Of a stretch of DNA of 64,000 nt, positions 50,516 to 59,540 are shown piece after piece. Within the stretch, counting starts at the first letter, position 1, and each line of letters begins with the position of its first letter. The position numbers were made by a program, and so were the translations under genes. Source of the stretch: CAUZIZ01 sp965218775. Lineage in GTDB: Bacteria; Acidobacteriota; UBA6911; RPQK01; JAJDTT01. The notes below the pieces were generated by a model. That model was not told the origin of the DNA. It worked only from the letters and a program-made list of their open reading frames with translations, and did no database searches. The stretch spans positions 744,001 through 808,000 of the forward strand of contig CBDCLS010000004.1 in NCBI GenBank assembly GCA_965218775.1. Direction: 5' to 3'.

Positions 50516-51924
50516 CTCTCCTTCTCCTCGGCCTGAAACAGCTCTCGAAAACTTTTCTTCGGGAGCCTGGGGAGGTCCCGATGCTTGGTCCAATCGCTGA
50601 GCGGAGGAAGCGAAATCCGAGGGCCCTTTTCCGTTAGAAGCCATCCCTGGGCGGCACGCATCAACTTTGACAACCAAGCGAAGCGACGAGACGAGCCCAT
50701 AGTCCAAGCCCAGAGCTGCATGGACCATTTTTCCAGGGGAAGGTGGCTGGCCTTCTCATTCTTTTTTCGCTGAACCCGTTCTCTAAGTTTGAGCAGGATG
50801 TGAGGAATTTCGATCTTCACGGGACAGGTTTCATAGCAGGCCCCGCAAAGCGAGGAGGCGAAGGGATGCTCTGGGGCCTCCTCCTCAGACAACAGCTGGG
50901 GCGTGAGAATTGCACCGATCGGACCCGGGTAGGTAGAGCCGTAGGCGTGGCCGCCGATTCGCTGGTATACGGGACACACATTGAGACAGGCTCCGCAGCG
51001 GATGCACGACAGAGTCTGGCGCAGAAACGTATCAGCAAGAATCTTGCTGCGTCCGTTGTCGATGAGCACCAGGTAGAACTCGCCTGGGCCATCTAGTTCG
51101 TCCGGCCTGCGCGGACCGTTGATGAAATTGACGTAGCTGGTGATCTTCTGGCCGGTGGCGCTCCTGGAGAGAAGCTTCAGAAAGACAGAAAGATCGGCGG
51201 CTCGTGGGACCACCTTTTCGATTCCCATGAGCGCAATGTGGACCTCCGGCACCGAGGCTGACAGACGAGCATTGCCCTCGTTCTCCACCACGACGAAGGT
51301 TCCGGTTTCGGCGACTCCGAAATTGACACCGGTAATTCCCAGTCGGGCCGTCAAGAAATGGGTTCGCAGGATTCTGCGCGCCGTAGCGGTGATCTGCTGC
51401 ACGTCATCCGTGGGAGGCATGTTCACCTTCTCGGTGAACAGGTCAGCCACTTCCTGCTTCGACTTGTGGAGAGCCGGGGCAATGATATGGAATGGAGTCT
51501 CCCCGGCCAGCTGGATGATGTACTCGCCCAGATCGGTTTCAATAGGCTCAATATGGGCCGCCTCCAGGCCTTTATTCAGGTGAATCTCTTCGCCCAACAT
51601 GGTCTTGCTCTTGACCACCTTGTTCATGCCTTTTTCATGGGCCAGGCGGGTGATGAAGCTGAGGGCCTCTTCTCCGTTCTCGACCCACACCACCTTGCCT
51701 CCCTGCTCGACAACCCGCTCTTCCAGCTGCTCCAGGTAGAAATCGAGCCGGGCCAGAGTATGTTCCTTCACATCGCGAGCATACTGCCGCAGGCTCTCCC
51801 AGTTCGGCACCGCCGCTACCGCCTGATCGCGGGAGTGCAGGGCCGTGCGGACCACGGCCGACATGTTGGCTTGGAGCTGTGGATTGGACAGAGCCGAGGC
51901 CGCGTTTGAACGAATTCTAGTCAT
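50512..51924 (-). CDS. lutB: LutB-like iron-sulfur lactate utilization protein
   Basis: About 470 residues from ATG 51924. An N-terminal LUD domain (GVAETGTFVVVENEGNARLS; LINGPRRPDELDGPGE-like segment VNFINGPRRPDELDG) is followed by two 4Fe-4S motifs, CIRCGACLNVCPV and CGACYETCPVKIEIP, and a C-terminal LutB extension. It oxidises L-lactate to pyruvate together with LutA and LutC. The start overlaps the lutA stop by 8 nt. An ATG at 51963 is open but lies in lutA. Confidence 0.93.
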   Translation of the reverse strand: MTRIRSNAASALSNPQLQANMSAVVRTALHSRDQAVAAVPNWESLRQYARDVKEHTLARLDFYLEQLEERVVEQGGKVVWVENGEEALSFITRLAHEKGMNKVVKSKTMLGEEIHLNKGLEAAHIEPIETDLGEYIIQLAGETPFHIIAPALHKSKQEVADLFTEKVNMPPTDDVQQITATARRILRTHFLTARLGITGVNFGVAETGTFVVVENEGNARLSASVPEVHIALMGIEKVVPRAADLSVFLKLLSRSATGQKITSYVNFINGPRRPDELDGPGEFYLVLIDNGRSKILADTFLRQTLSCIRCGACLNVCPVYQRIGGHAYGSTYPGPIGAILTPQLLSEEEAPEHPFASSLCGACYETCPVKIEIPHILLKLRERVQRKKNEKASHLPLEKWSMQLWAWTMGSSRRFAWLSKLMRAAQGWLLTEKGPRISLPPLSDWTKHRDLPRLPKKSFRELFQAEEKES

Positions 51925-52642
51925 CGAACTGCGCCAAAAGTTCAGCCAGGTGCATCGTCTCAACCGGCACTTGTGCCCGCTTCAATAGTCCATCTATGTG
52001 CATGAGACAACTGACATCGTTGGAGATGACGTATCTGGCCCCAGACTGGCGAATCCAACCAACCTTGTCGTCTCCGATGGCCGCCGAGACGTCCGCGAAC
52101 TTGATCGAGAAGGTTCCGCCAAAACCGCAGCATCGATTCGAGTTGTCCATCTCGCGAAAATCAATTCCCTGAACCCCTCCGATGAGGCGGCGAGGCTCAC
52201 TCGAAATTCCCAATTCGCGAAGCTGGTGGCAGGAATCGTGGTAGGTTACCACTTCGGGAAACCGTGCACCGGTCGCATCCTTGCCCAGGACGGAAACCAG
52301 AAAATAGGACAGCTCGTAGGTGCGTTCCGCGATCTCTTCGGCCAGTTGCCGTTCGGCCGACCCAGCTTCAAAAAGGTCGGGTATGAAAACCTTGATCATG
52401 GTCGAGCAGGATCCTGAAGGAACCACGATTGGGCCGGCATCCTTATAGGTCTGGAGGAAGCTCCGTGCGACGCTTGCCGCCTCATCGACATAGCCGCTAT
52501 TGAAGGCCGGCTGGCCGCAACAGGTCTGACCGGGATCGAAGTCCACTTTCACCCCAAGCTTCTTCAAAATCTTGACAGCACTAAGGCCCACCTCGGGAAA
52601 GAGCTGGTCCACCAAACACGTCACAAAAAGAGAAACTCTCAT
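51917..52642 (-). CDS. lutA: LutA-like Fe-S oxidoreductase
   Basis: A 241-residue protein with two CCG cysteine-rich domains: TCCGQPAFNSGY near residue 41 and RCCGFGGTFSIK near residue 169. These bind the Fe-S cofactor of the lactate oxidase complex. SLFVTCLVDQLFPEVG at the start is the usual LutA opening. It leads the lutABC operon (A, B, C on the minus strand, each overlapping the next). GlcF-type subunits share this domain, but the LutB/LutC neighbours favour LutA. Confidence 0.93.
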   Translation of the reverse strand: MRVSLFVTCLVDQLFPEVGLSAVKILKKLGVKVDFDPGQTCCGQPAFNSGYVDEAASVARSFLQTYKDAGPIVVPSGSCSTMIKVFIPDLFEAGSAERQLAEEIAERTYELSYFLVSVLGKDATGARFPEVVTYHDSCHQLRELGISSEPRRLIGGVQGIDFREMDNSNRCCGFGGTFSIKFADVSAAIGDDKVGWIRQSGARYVISNDVSCLMHIDGLLKRAQVPVETMHLAELLAQFDD

Positions 52643-52947
52643 GGCCTCGACCGTTTCAAGAAACTGGTGCTGTCTATCGCCTTGATACTCTAGATTCTTC
52701 CTCCCGCTTTGTAAATGTGGTCGACCGCGGCAGCACCAGCAGCATCAAGAGTCACTATTTGAACTTAAAAGACGACGAAACGGTCTAATTGGGGAATAAA
52801 AAGGAACCAAGATGGCATCCAGAGAGTGAATAAAGTTCTGAATAGTTCTGAAATGAACATTTCGGACGCGGCTGTGTGGATCGCTGCCGGCTTGACCCAG
52901 TTTTTGTTGACCGGTTCGCGGACGGCCGATAAGGAGGAACAGAGTAG
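52643..52947. other. Divergent intergenic region between lutA and sigma-factor genes
   Basis: No gene found. It must hold promoters for both directions. A short direct repeat, AGTTCTGAA (about 52834 and 52844), is visible. An AAGGAGGAAC ribosome-binding site precedes the sigma factor. Confidence 0.5.
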
Positions 52948-53526
52948 ATGGATTCGTTTCAACAGACCGATAGCAGTGCCTTTGAGAACCTGGTCGAGCG
53001 GTATGGAAAAAGTCTCTACGCGGTGAGCTTTCAGATCTTGAAGAATTCACAGGACGCAGAAGACGCGGTCCAGGAGACCTTCCTCAAGGCTTTCCGGGCG
53101 ATCGACGGGTTCCGTGGGGACTCGTCCCTCTACACCTGGCTCTACCGAATCGCCCAGAATCAATCCCTGATGAAGCTCCGGAAGCGAAACCGAGCAGTCA
53201 CCATATCTCTTGATTCATGGACAACCGCGTCTGAAGGGGAGCAGGAAGGCCTATCCCCAACCAACTGGCTCACGAGCCATAGCCCAGACCCTGGTCTCTC
53301 AGTGCACACTCGCCAGCTCTCAGAATTCGTAAGACACTGTATCCAGGAGCTGCCGGAGAACTACCGGAAGGCCTATTTCTTGAAGGACGTCAAGAGTCTC
53401 TCCGAGGATCAGGTGTGCCGTAGGCTAGGAATCTCGAAGCCCAGCATGAAAAGTCGGGTCCACCGGGCGAGAGTCCTGGTGCGGAAGCGCGTCAGAGATC
53501 ATTTCTTCAAGCCGAGTGTCAATTGA
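52948..53526 (+). CDS. ECF-type RNA polymerase sigma factor
   Basis: A 192-residue sigma-70-family regulator. Region 2 spans about residues 12-85, with SQDAEDAVQETFLKAFRAID (2.2) and FRGDSSLYTWLYRIAQNQSL (2.3-2.4). A Ser/Glu/Pro linker follows. Region 4 (about 125-180) has LPENYRKAYFLKDVKSLSED and RRLGISKPSMKSRVHRARVL, a helix-turn-helix. The ATG has an AAGGAGGAAC site. No anti-sigma gene is adjacent. The zinc-finger protein at 6.6 kb is too far to pair confidently. Confidence 0.93.
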   Translation: MDSFQQTDSSAFENLVERYGKSLYAVSFQILKNSQDAEDAVQETFLKAFRAIDGFRGDSSLYTWLYRIAQNQSLMKLRKRNRAVTISLDSWTTASEGEQEGLSPTNWLTSHSPDPGLSVHTRQLSEFVRHCIQELPENYRKAYFLKDVKSLSEDQVCRRLGISKPSMKSRVHRARVLVRKRVRDHFFKPSVN

Positions 53527-53639
53527 AGCGGTCTCTTCAAGGGCCTAACGCCACGTCAAGTTTCAGCCTTAGTCCCACCCCCAGTGCGCAGGCGACTCCT
53601 GCATAGTCTCCTATCCAATGAAGGAAACTTTGGGTCCGG

Positions 53640-53723
53640 CGTAGCGGTGGGCTCCAGGCCGCCATCCGAGCCACAGGCTCGGAAGAATAAGACTTCGGCC
53701 TGGAGCCCAAAGCTACGTTCGCC
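53640..53723. repeat. GGCCTCCAGGCC palindromic repeat (copy 3)
   Basis: Same orientation as copy 2: CGTAGCGGTGGGCTCCAGGC, a central GAGCCACAGGCTC hairpin, then GACTTCGGCCTGGAGCCC and CAAAGCTACG. It occupies most of the gap after the sigma-factor gene. Confidence 0.78.
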
Positions 53724-53816
53724 AATGAAGTTTCAGCTTAGCGAGGTGGCTCGCGAGGGGCAGTAGCCGTGATCGGCTAGACAGGATATCATTGTCGACT
53801 CAGAAAGGTGGCGGCA

Positions 53817-55124
53817 ATGAGATTGGTTGGCCTTGCGCTCGTACTCGGATTCTGGACCGGCAGTGTCGATGTCCTGGGAGAGGACTGGCCTCAGTGGCGA
53901 GGACCGCAGCGCGATGGAGTCTGGCGGGAAACGGGAATCGTCGAGCAGCTCCCCTCGAAACTTTCGTTCACGTGGCGAACCCCGATTGGTGAGGGCTATG
54001 CTGGTCCGAGTGTCGTCGGGAATCGCGTCTACCTGACGGATCTGGTGCCTGGAGATAAGTCGTCTAAGGCAAGAGCTACGGAGCGCGTTCTCTGCCTCGA
54101 TTCTGAGAGCGGGAAAATCGTATGGAAATACGAATACGCCACCTCTTACACCTTGTCTTACCCCGAAGGTCCGCGGGCCACACCCACAGTCCACTCGGGC
54201 AAGGTCTACTCTTTGGGCGCCATGGGGGACTTATTCTGTCTGGACGCTGTCACCGGAAAGCACCTCTGGTCCAAATCCTATCTGAAGGACTACGGTGCAG
54301 AGGTGCCGGTCTGGGGCTTTAGCTCGGCTCCCCTGGTAGACGGACGCAAACTGATCCTGATAGCCGGAGGCTCCAACAATCGTTGCGTCCTGGCTCTCGA
54401 CAAGGACACAGGCGCGACGATCTGGCAGGCTCTGACTGCGGAAGAGCCAGGCTATTCTGCACCGGTGATTATCGAGACCGGCGGCAAACGGCAGCTCATC
54501 ATCTGGAATCCCAGCGGCCTCTACGGGCTGGATCCGGAGACGGGCAAACGATATTGGGAACAGGAATTCCCAATAAGAAACGGACTCTGTCTGGCCACTC
54601 CAGTATTCGACTTGAAGCGGCAGCTGCTATTCGTGAGTGCCTTCTACGACGGTCCACTGATGATGCGGCCCGATGCGCACCAACCTTCGGTCAACCTGCT
54701 TTGGAAGGGTAAGAGCAAGAGCGAAATCGAGACAGACGGCCTCCATTCCCTGATGTGCACGCCGGTGCTTCAGGAAGGTCACATCTACGGCATCGACAGC
54801 TACGGAGAACTCCGTTGCCTGAATGCCAAGACCGGCGAGAGGATCTGGACGACGCTTGATGCCACCGGCAAAGATCGCTGGTGGAACGCTTTTTTGATCA
54901 AACACGAAGATCGGTTCTTCATCTGTAATGAGCAGGGAGAACTAATCATCGCCAAACTTTCCCCAAAAGGATATCGGGAAACCAGCCGGGCCTTCCTTAT
55001 CGAACCTACCAATCCGATAAGGCGAAGGATGGTGGTCTGGTCCCATCCGGCCTTCGCGAAGAAATCCATCTTCGCTCGCAACTCGAAAGAGATTGTTCGA
55101 GTCGACCTGTCGGCCGACCGCTGA
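53817..55124 (+). CDS. Secreted PQQ-like beta-propeller protein
   Basis: 435 residues from ATG 53817, with AGGTGG upstream. A signal peptide (MRLVGLALVLGFWTGSVDVL) precedes EDWPQWRGPQRDGVW. This is the standard opening of outer-compartment PQQ-binding-like propellers in Planctomycetes and Acidobacteria. Repeated blades each have a CLDxxxGKxxW pattern (CLDSESGKIVWKYEY, CLDAVTGKHLWSKSY, ALDKDTGATIWQAL, GLDPETGKRYWEQEF, CLNAKTGERIWTTL). It probably binds a partner protein or substrate rather than PQQ, because the dehydrogenase catalytic residues are not apparent. Confidence 0.87.
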   Translation: MRLVGLALVLGFWTGSVDVLGEDWPQWRGPQRDGVWRETGIVEQLPSKLSFTWRTPIGEGYAGPSVVGNRVYLTDLVPGDKSSKARATERVLCLDSESGKIVWKYEYATSYTLSYPEGPRATPTVHSGKVYSLGAMGDLFCLDAVTGKHLWSKSYLKDYGAEVPVWGFSSAPLVDGRKLILIAGGSNNRCVLALDKDTGATIWQALTAEEPGYSAPVIIETGGKRQLIIWNPSGLYGLDPETGKRYWEQEFPIRNGLCLATPVFDLKRQLLFVSAFYDGPLMMRPDAHQPSVNLLWKGKSKSEIETDGLHSLMCTPVLQEGHIYGIDSYGELRCLNAKTGERIWTTLDATGKDRWWNAFLIKHEDRFFICNEQGELIIAKLSPKGYRETSRAFLIEPTNPIRRRMVVWSHPAFAKKSIFARNSKEIVRVDLSADR

Positions 55125-55192
55125 GAGTCTGCGGCTGGAATAATCGTCGCGAAAAGGCGGGGCAGACCGAGACGGGATTCTATCTTTCTGGT

Positions 55193-56653
55193 TTACTGCT
55201 CGGCGGATGAGGCGTGCCGCCGTAGGTAGCGGAGACTCAACATCACATCGCGCTCGGGGATTTCCAGACCCTGTTCCGCGATGTATCCCATCATCTTTCT
55301 GGTAACGCCTGGCCACGCCTCCCGGGAATACGCTTGAGGACTGGGCAGCTCGTGGCAGCCGCTACAGGCTCGCTTGAATGCCAGAGCGTCGGGAGAATTA
55401 TCTGTCTCCATGGCAGCAGGCAAGGGACTTTTCAGGGTGACGGGCGAGGCACTCTTTCCACGTTCGGAGAACTTGATCCGGCGATAGTCGATCAATGACA
55501 ACGTTAACAGATACGTATTGGCACCATCCAAGGTTCCGACCTTGATGCCACTGGTCGGGGGCTTCGTCAGACCCCACAACCGCATGGCCCGAGGAAGAGG
55601 CCAGATACCATCCGCATCTTGGGATTTGACATATCCGTTGATCGCTGAATCCAGCTCGGGAAAACGATAACCCGCAATCAATAGGGCCCGCACCGCCAGG
55701 CTTCGGAACGCGGGCACCTCGACCAGGGGAAAATGTGACTTCCAGCCTCCTCGAACCAGTTCCTCCATGAGCTTCAGACAACGCTGGTAGGCGGCTTCCA
55801 TGGTAAGACCAAACTTGTGGACCGCGAAAACGTACCAGGACAGGCCTACAAAGTCTCCTGCCAGGCGCGGACGAAAAGTCAGAATTCGGTCGTCGAGCCC
55901 TTTCCGCAGGTCGCTCACACGAACATCGGTGACGGGTACTCCCGCTTTGAGCAAGGCGTAGAGAAACTTGGCACTGTTTTCGACGTCGGGAACCGGACCT
56001 CCATGCTCCCATCCATGTTTACCAGTGAGAGATAGTCTGGCGTCCCCAACCGATTGGATAATGTTGCCAGACTGTCTCATCGTGAATACGCGATCTTCTA
56101 CCGGCAAAGACGGCGGTGGAGAGAAGGGCAGGGAGAGATTCCTGAGGGCCCATCCGTAACCCTTCTCGACCAGATCCTTGTTTCCGAAATTCGACAGGGC
56201 GTACATTCCCTTGGCGTGTAGACATCCCTCGTGCGACCAAAGCCAGTTGCCTTCGTCCTTGTCGAATTGCCCCATGAACCAATCATGTACCTGGTTGAGC
56301 AGAGGGTCGCTGCGCGGAATTCCCAGGTCCTCGAAGTACATCAAGTAGTGGGTCAGCAAATAGAGTTGATAGGCAACATACGCCTTGGGTCCATAACGCT
56401 TCACGTTGCTCTTCGAGTCCCTGTAGTCGACGTACCCTGTGGAGACAACGTCATAAGAAGTCTGGACAAATTTCCGGATGAAGCCCTGGGTGCCTTTCTG
56501 AATCGCGGTGTCCAGCTCGGCCTTCGTCGGAGCCCCTGCCACCGGCGGGGAAGGGATCTCCCCTTGAGAAGCAGCCATGGGTCCGGCGACGACGATCGGA
56601 AGGAGACCTATGAGGAGTAGGCCAATCAGCAGGCTAATGAGCGATCTCTGCAT
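55193..56653 (-). CDS. Secreted alpha-helical protein with C-terminal monoheme site
   Basis: 486 residues with a signal peptide (LISLLIGLLLIGLLPIVVAG). Residues about 55-400 are helical repeats that resemble an alpha/alpha toroid (KGMYALSNFGNKDLVEKGYG; RSLAVRALLIAGYRFPELDS; SQDADGIWPLPRA). Near residue 430 comes one heme site, RACSGCHELPSPQAYS, with a methionine-rich helix that could supply the other ligand (TRKMMGYIAEQG). The family was not recognised. It is convergent with the propeller gene. A periplasmic redox or lyase-like role is possible; none is shown. Confidence 0.72.
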   Translation of the reverse strand: MQRSLISLLIGLLLIGLLPIVVAGPMAASQGEIPSPPVAGAPTKAELDTAIQKGTQGFIRKFVQTSYDVVSTGYVDYRDSKSNVKRYGPKAYVAYQLYLLTHYLMYFEDLGIPRSDPLLNQVHDWFMGQFDKDEGNWLWSHEGCLHAKGMYALSNFGNKDLVEKGYGWALRNLSLPFSPPPSLPVEDRVFTMRQSGNIIQSVGDARLSLTGKHGWEHGGPVPDVENSAKFLYALLKAGVPVTDVRVSDLRKGLDDRILTFRPRLAGDFVGLSWYVFAVHKFGLTMEAAYQRCLKLMEELVRGGWKSHFPLVEVPAFRSLAVRALLIAGYRFPELDSAINGYVKSQDADGIWPLPRAMRLWGLTKPPTSGIKVGTLDGANTYLLTLSLIDYRRIKFSERGKSASPVTLKSPLPAAMETDNSPDALAFKRACSGCHELPSPQAYSREAWPGVTRKMMGYIAEQGLEIPERDVMLSLRYLRRHASSAEQ

Positions 56654-56711
56654 AAAGAAGCGCCAACAAAGTCCAGCTTAGCTGAAAACTCCGGAGCGAG
56701 ACAAGTTCGTT

Positions 56712-56800
56712 GGTGGGCATAGCTTTGGCCTCCAGGCCGAAGTATTCTTCTTCTTTCGAGCCTTTGGCTGGAAGCACGACGGCCTGAAGACCGCCGCTAC
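56712..56800. repeat. GGCCTCCAGGCC palindromic repeat (copy 4)
   Basis: Same orientation as copy 1: GGTGGGCATAGCTTTGGCC, TCCAGGCCGAAGTATTC, a central GAGCCTTTGGCT hairpin, then CGACGGCCTGAAGACCGCCG. It ends 14 bp before the next gene's start, so any promoter for that gene lies in or beyond the repeat. Confidence 0.78.
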
Positions 56801-56814
56801 AAAAGGAGGTTGGT

Positions 56815-57693
56815 GTGAACAGAAGAACGTTTTTTGCGTCAACATTGGCCGCTTCGAGCGCGCTGAATCTGAACCCATCTCTGAAGGGGGCTTCACTCGA
56901 GAGTCATACGCCTGGCGATGACAAAGGACTTCATCTCGGAACGGTCACTTACAATCTGGGGCGCTCCTGGGACATCGAGACCATTATCAGGAACTGCACC
57001 GAAACCAAGTTCGAGGGGGTAGAGCTCCGCAGTACCCACGCTCATGGGATCGAGATTGACACCCCGGCGGCGAGGCGCAAAGAGGTTCGCAAGCGATTCG
57101 AAGACTCCCCGGTACGCGTGGTACAAATCGGCAGCGCCTGTGAGTATCACTCCCCCGATCCGGCTGTGGTCAGAAGCAACATCGAGGAAACCAAAGCTTT
57201 CGTGAAGCTGGCAGGCGATTTGGGAGCCCCGGGCGTAAAGGTGCGTCCCAATGGACTTCCCGCTGGGGTGCCGGAAGAGAAGACGCTGGAGCAGATCGGC
57301 CGATCTCTTTCGGAATGTGCGACCTATGCTGCTGACTATGACGTCCAGATCCGACTCGAGGTCCACGGAAGGGAAACCTCCCGACTGCCCCGGATCAAGA
57401 AGATCATGGATCACGCCAATCACCCGAATGCTCGAATCTGCTGGAACTCGAATCCGACGGATCTGCTGGATGCCGGTGTGGAGCAGAATTTCAACAGTGT
57501 CAGCTCCCACATAAGCCTGGTCCACATGCGCGATTTATTCGTCGAGGAGTACCCGTGGAGACAGCTGTTTGGCTTGTTGAAGAAGATTGATTACAACGGC
57601 TTCTGCATGGCCGAGATCCCCGAAAGCACAGATCCAATCAGGGTCATGAAATACTACCGCACCCTGTTTCGTGCCTATCAGGGACTCGTCTGA
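56815..57693 (+). CDS. Tat-exported sugar phosphate isomerase/epimerase-like protein
   Basis: A 292-residue TIM-barrel protein of the AP-endonuclease-2/xylose-isomerase-like family. GTG start after AAAAGGAGG. The N-terminus NRRTFFASTLAASSALNL is a twin-arginine signal, so it acts outside the cytoplasm. Metal-site regions visible are KFEGVELRSTHAHG, VQIRLEVHGRETSRL, NARICWNSNPTDLLD and GFCMAEIPEST. Proteins of this type in Acidobacteria and Planctomycetes often act on sugars, but the substrate cannot be read from the sequence. Confidence 0.85.
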   Translation: MNRRTFFASTLAASSALNLNPSLKGASLESHTPGDDKGLHLGTVTYNLGRSWDIETIIRNCTETKFEGVELRSTHAHGIEIDTPAARRKEVRKRFEDSPVRVVQIGSACEYHSPDPAVVRSNIEETKAFVKLAGDLGAPGVKVRPNGLPAGVPEEKTLEQIGRSLSECATYAADYDVQIRLEVHGRETSRLPRIKKIMDHANHPNARICWNSNPTDLLDAGVEQNFNSVSSHISLVHMRDLFVEEYPWRQLFGLLKKIDYNGFCMAEIPESTDPIRVMKYYRTLFRAYQGLV

Positions 57694-57851
57694 CTGCGGA
57701 CCAGGTTCCAGCCACCAAAGATCAAAATCTCAAATACTCCGCCCTTTGTGCAACGCCGTATTGTTTCGTCGCATCGACACCAAGGAGTCGAGTGAGAACG
57801 AATCCACTGAGTTGGTCGATGGGAGTGCTGCTGTATCTTGATGTCTCGCTT

Positions 57852-58032
57852 AAGCCCGCATTTCTCATCGCCTGTCGTAGCGAGGCGTCGCAAGGGCCGT
57901 CCTGGCAAGGCTTGCGACCGAGGCCTCCGCAGTCGTACTTGTACAGTACGTCGAGGAGGCCGACCGAGCGAAACATAGCCAGGGCGGATGATTGCGGCGA
58001 CGTAGTAGACCGGCGATGAGAAATGCGGGTTA
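57852..58032. repeat. MITE-like element with 18-bp inverted ends
   Basis: AAGCCCGCATTTCTCATCGCC at the left and GGCGATGAGAAATGCGGGTT at the right are inverted copies, with 18 consecutive matches. The 181-bp element contains a smaller palindrome, GTACTTGTACAGTAC, near its middle and no gene. Its right end is 5 bp from the gnd stop. The rest of the 57694-58037 gap is unremarkable. Confidence 0.75.
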
Positions 58033-58037
58033 AGGGT

Positions 58038-59456
58038 TCAGATCGTCCACTTGGTATGGAAAAACTCGCCCCGATCTCGATCGATACGCTCATAGGTGTG
58101 AGCACCGAAGTAGTCGCGTTGTGCCTGGATTAGATTCGCCGGTAGTCTCTCCTGACGGTACCCATCGTAATAGGCCAGCGCGCTGGACATCGCTGGAACC
58201 GGGATTCCGATTTCGACTGCCCTGGCCACTACCCTCCGCCAGGCGGCTTGGGCAGATTCCATCTCACCCCTGAAGTAGGGATCGAGCAGGAGGTTCCTGA
58301 GTTCCGGATCGCGGGTGAAAGCAGCCTTGATCTCGCTTAGAAAGACCGATCGGATAATGCATCCGCCTCGCCACATCAGGGCGATACCTCCGTAGTTGAG
58401 ATTCCAGCCGTACTCCTTGGCAGCGACACGCATTAGATCGTAGCCCTGGGCGTAGGAGACAATCTTGGATGCGTAGAGCGCTTGCTGAATATCCTCGACA
58501 AGTTCCTCCCGCTGCCCTTCGAGCCGGGGAAGGGGGCCACCCAGAATCTTGGCGGCGGCTACTCGTTCTTCCTTGTGTGCTGACAACGCTCGGGCCAGGA
58601 CCGCTTCCGCAATCAGCGTCAGGGCTACTCCCATATTGAGACTGGAGATCACGGTCCAGCGACCGGTGCCTTTCTGACCCGCGGCATCCAGGATCTTGGG
58701 CAAGAGCGGCGTCCCATCCTGGTCCTTGAAAGCCAGGATGTCGCGTGTGATCTGGATCAGATAGGAATCGAGCTTGCCCTCGTTCCAATCGCCGAAAACG
58801 CGACTCATCTCGTCATCGCTCATGCCCAGACCCTCCCTCATCAGGTGGTAGCTTTCGGCAATGAGCTGCATGTCACCGTACTCGATCCCGTTGTGGACCA
58901 TCTTGACGAAGTGTCCGGCGCCGTTCTCGCCGACCCAATCACAGCAGGGGGTGCCGTCCTCAACCTTGGCTGAGATCGCCTGGAAAATGGGTTTGACGTG
59001 GGGCCATGCCTGGAGCGAACCGCCGGGCATGATCGAGGGACCATAGCGAGCTCCCTCTTCTCCGCCGGAGACTCCGGTGCCGATATAGAGTAAGCCTTTA
59101 GACTCGACATAGGGGGTCCGGCGCACCGTATCTTCGTAGTTCGAGTTGCCTCCGTCGATAATGATGTCGCCTGGTTCCAGATGAGGGATCAGCCGCCCGA
59201 TGAAGTCGTCCACGGCAGAACCCGCCTTGACCATCAGCATGACTCGGCGAGGGCGTCTGAGCACACCCACCAACTCCTCGATCGAACGGACGCCGATGAC
59301 GTTGGTCCCTTTGGCCCCGGTGTTGATGAAATCGTCAACCTTTGAAATGGTTCGGTTAAACGCCGCCACGGTGAATCCGTGGTCGTTCATGTTGAGGACC
59401 AGATTCTCTCCCATGACGGCCAGTCCGATGAGGCCGATGTCTGCCGTTGGGTCCAT
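58038..59456 (-). CDS. gnd: 6-phosphogluconate dehydrogenase, decarboxylating
   Basis: Oxidises 6-phosphogluconate to ribulose 5-phosphate with NADP, in the pentose phosphate pathway. The product is 472 residues from ATG 59456, which has AGGAGAAC upstream; the open frame starts 22 codons earlier. It has the Rossmann start DIGLIGLAVMGENLVLNMND, the substrate loop DGGNSNYEDT, GVSGGEEGARYGPSIMPGG and the catalytic region HFVKMVHNGIEYGDMQLIAE. DAAGQKGTGRWT is also diagnostic. It lies 84 nt after the gluconokinase gene. Confidence 0.97.
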   Translation of the reverse strand: MDPTADIGLIGLAVMGENLVLNMNDHGFTVAAFNRTISKVDDFINTGAKGTNVIGVRSIEELVGVLRRPRRVMLMVKAGSAVDDFIGRLIPHLEPGDIIIDGGNSNYEDTVRRTPYVESKGLLYIGTGVSGGEEGARYGPSIMPGGSLQAWPHVKPIFQAISAKVEDGTPCCDWVGENGAGHFVKMVHNGIEYGDMQLIAESYHLMREGLGMSDDEMSRVFGDWNEGKLDSYLIQITRDILAFKDQDGTPLLPKILDAAGQKGTGRWTVISSLNMGVALTLIAEAVLARALSAHKEERVAAAKILGGPLPRLEGQREELVEDIQQALYASKIVSYAQGYDLMRVAAKEYGWNLNYGGIALMWRGGCIIRSVFLSEIKAAFTRDPELRNLLLDPYFRGEMESAQAAWRRVVARAVEIGIPVPAMSSALAYYDGYRQERLPANLIQAQRDYFGAHTYERIDRDRGEFFHTKWTI

Positions 59457-59540
59457 CTTTGTTCTCCTGTCTTTTGCCGATATTCGCCCAGTCACAATGG
59501 GCCGGACGATGTTAGATGTCAATCAGATAGGGAACCACGC

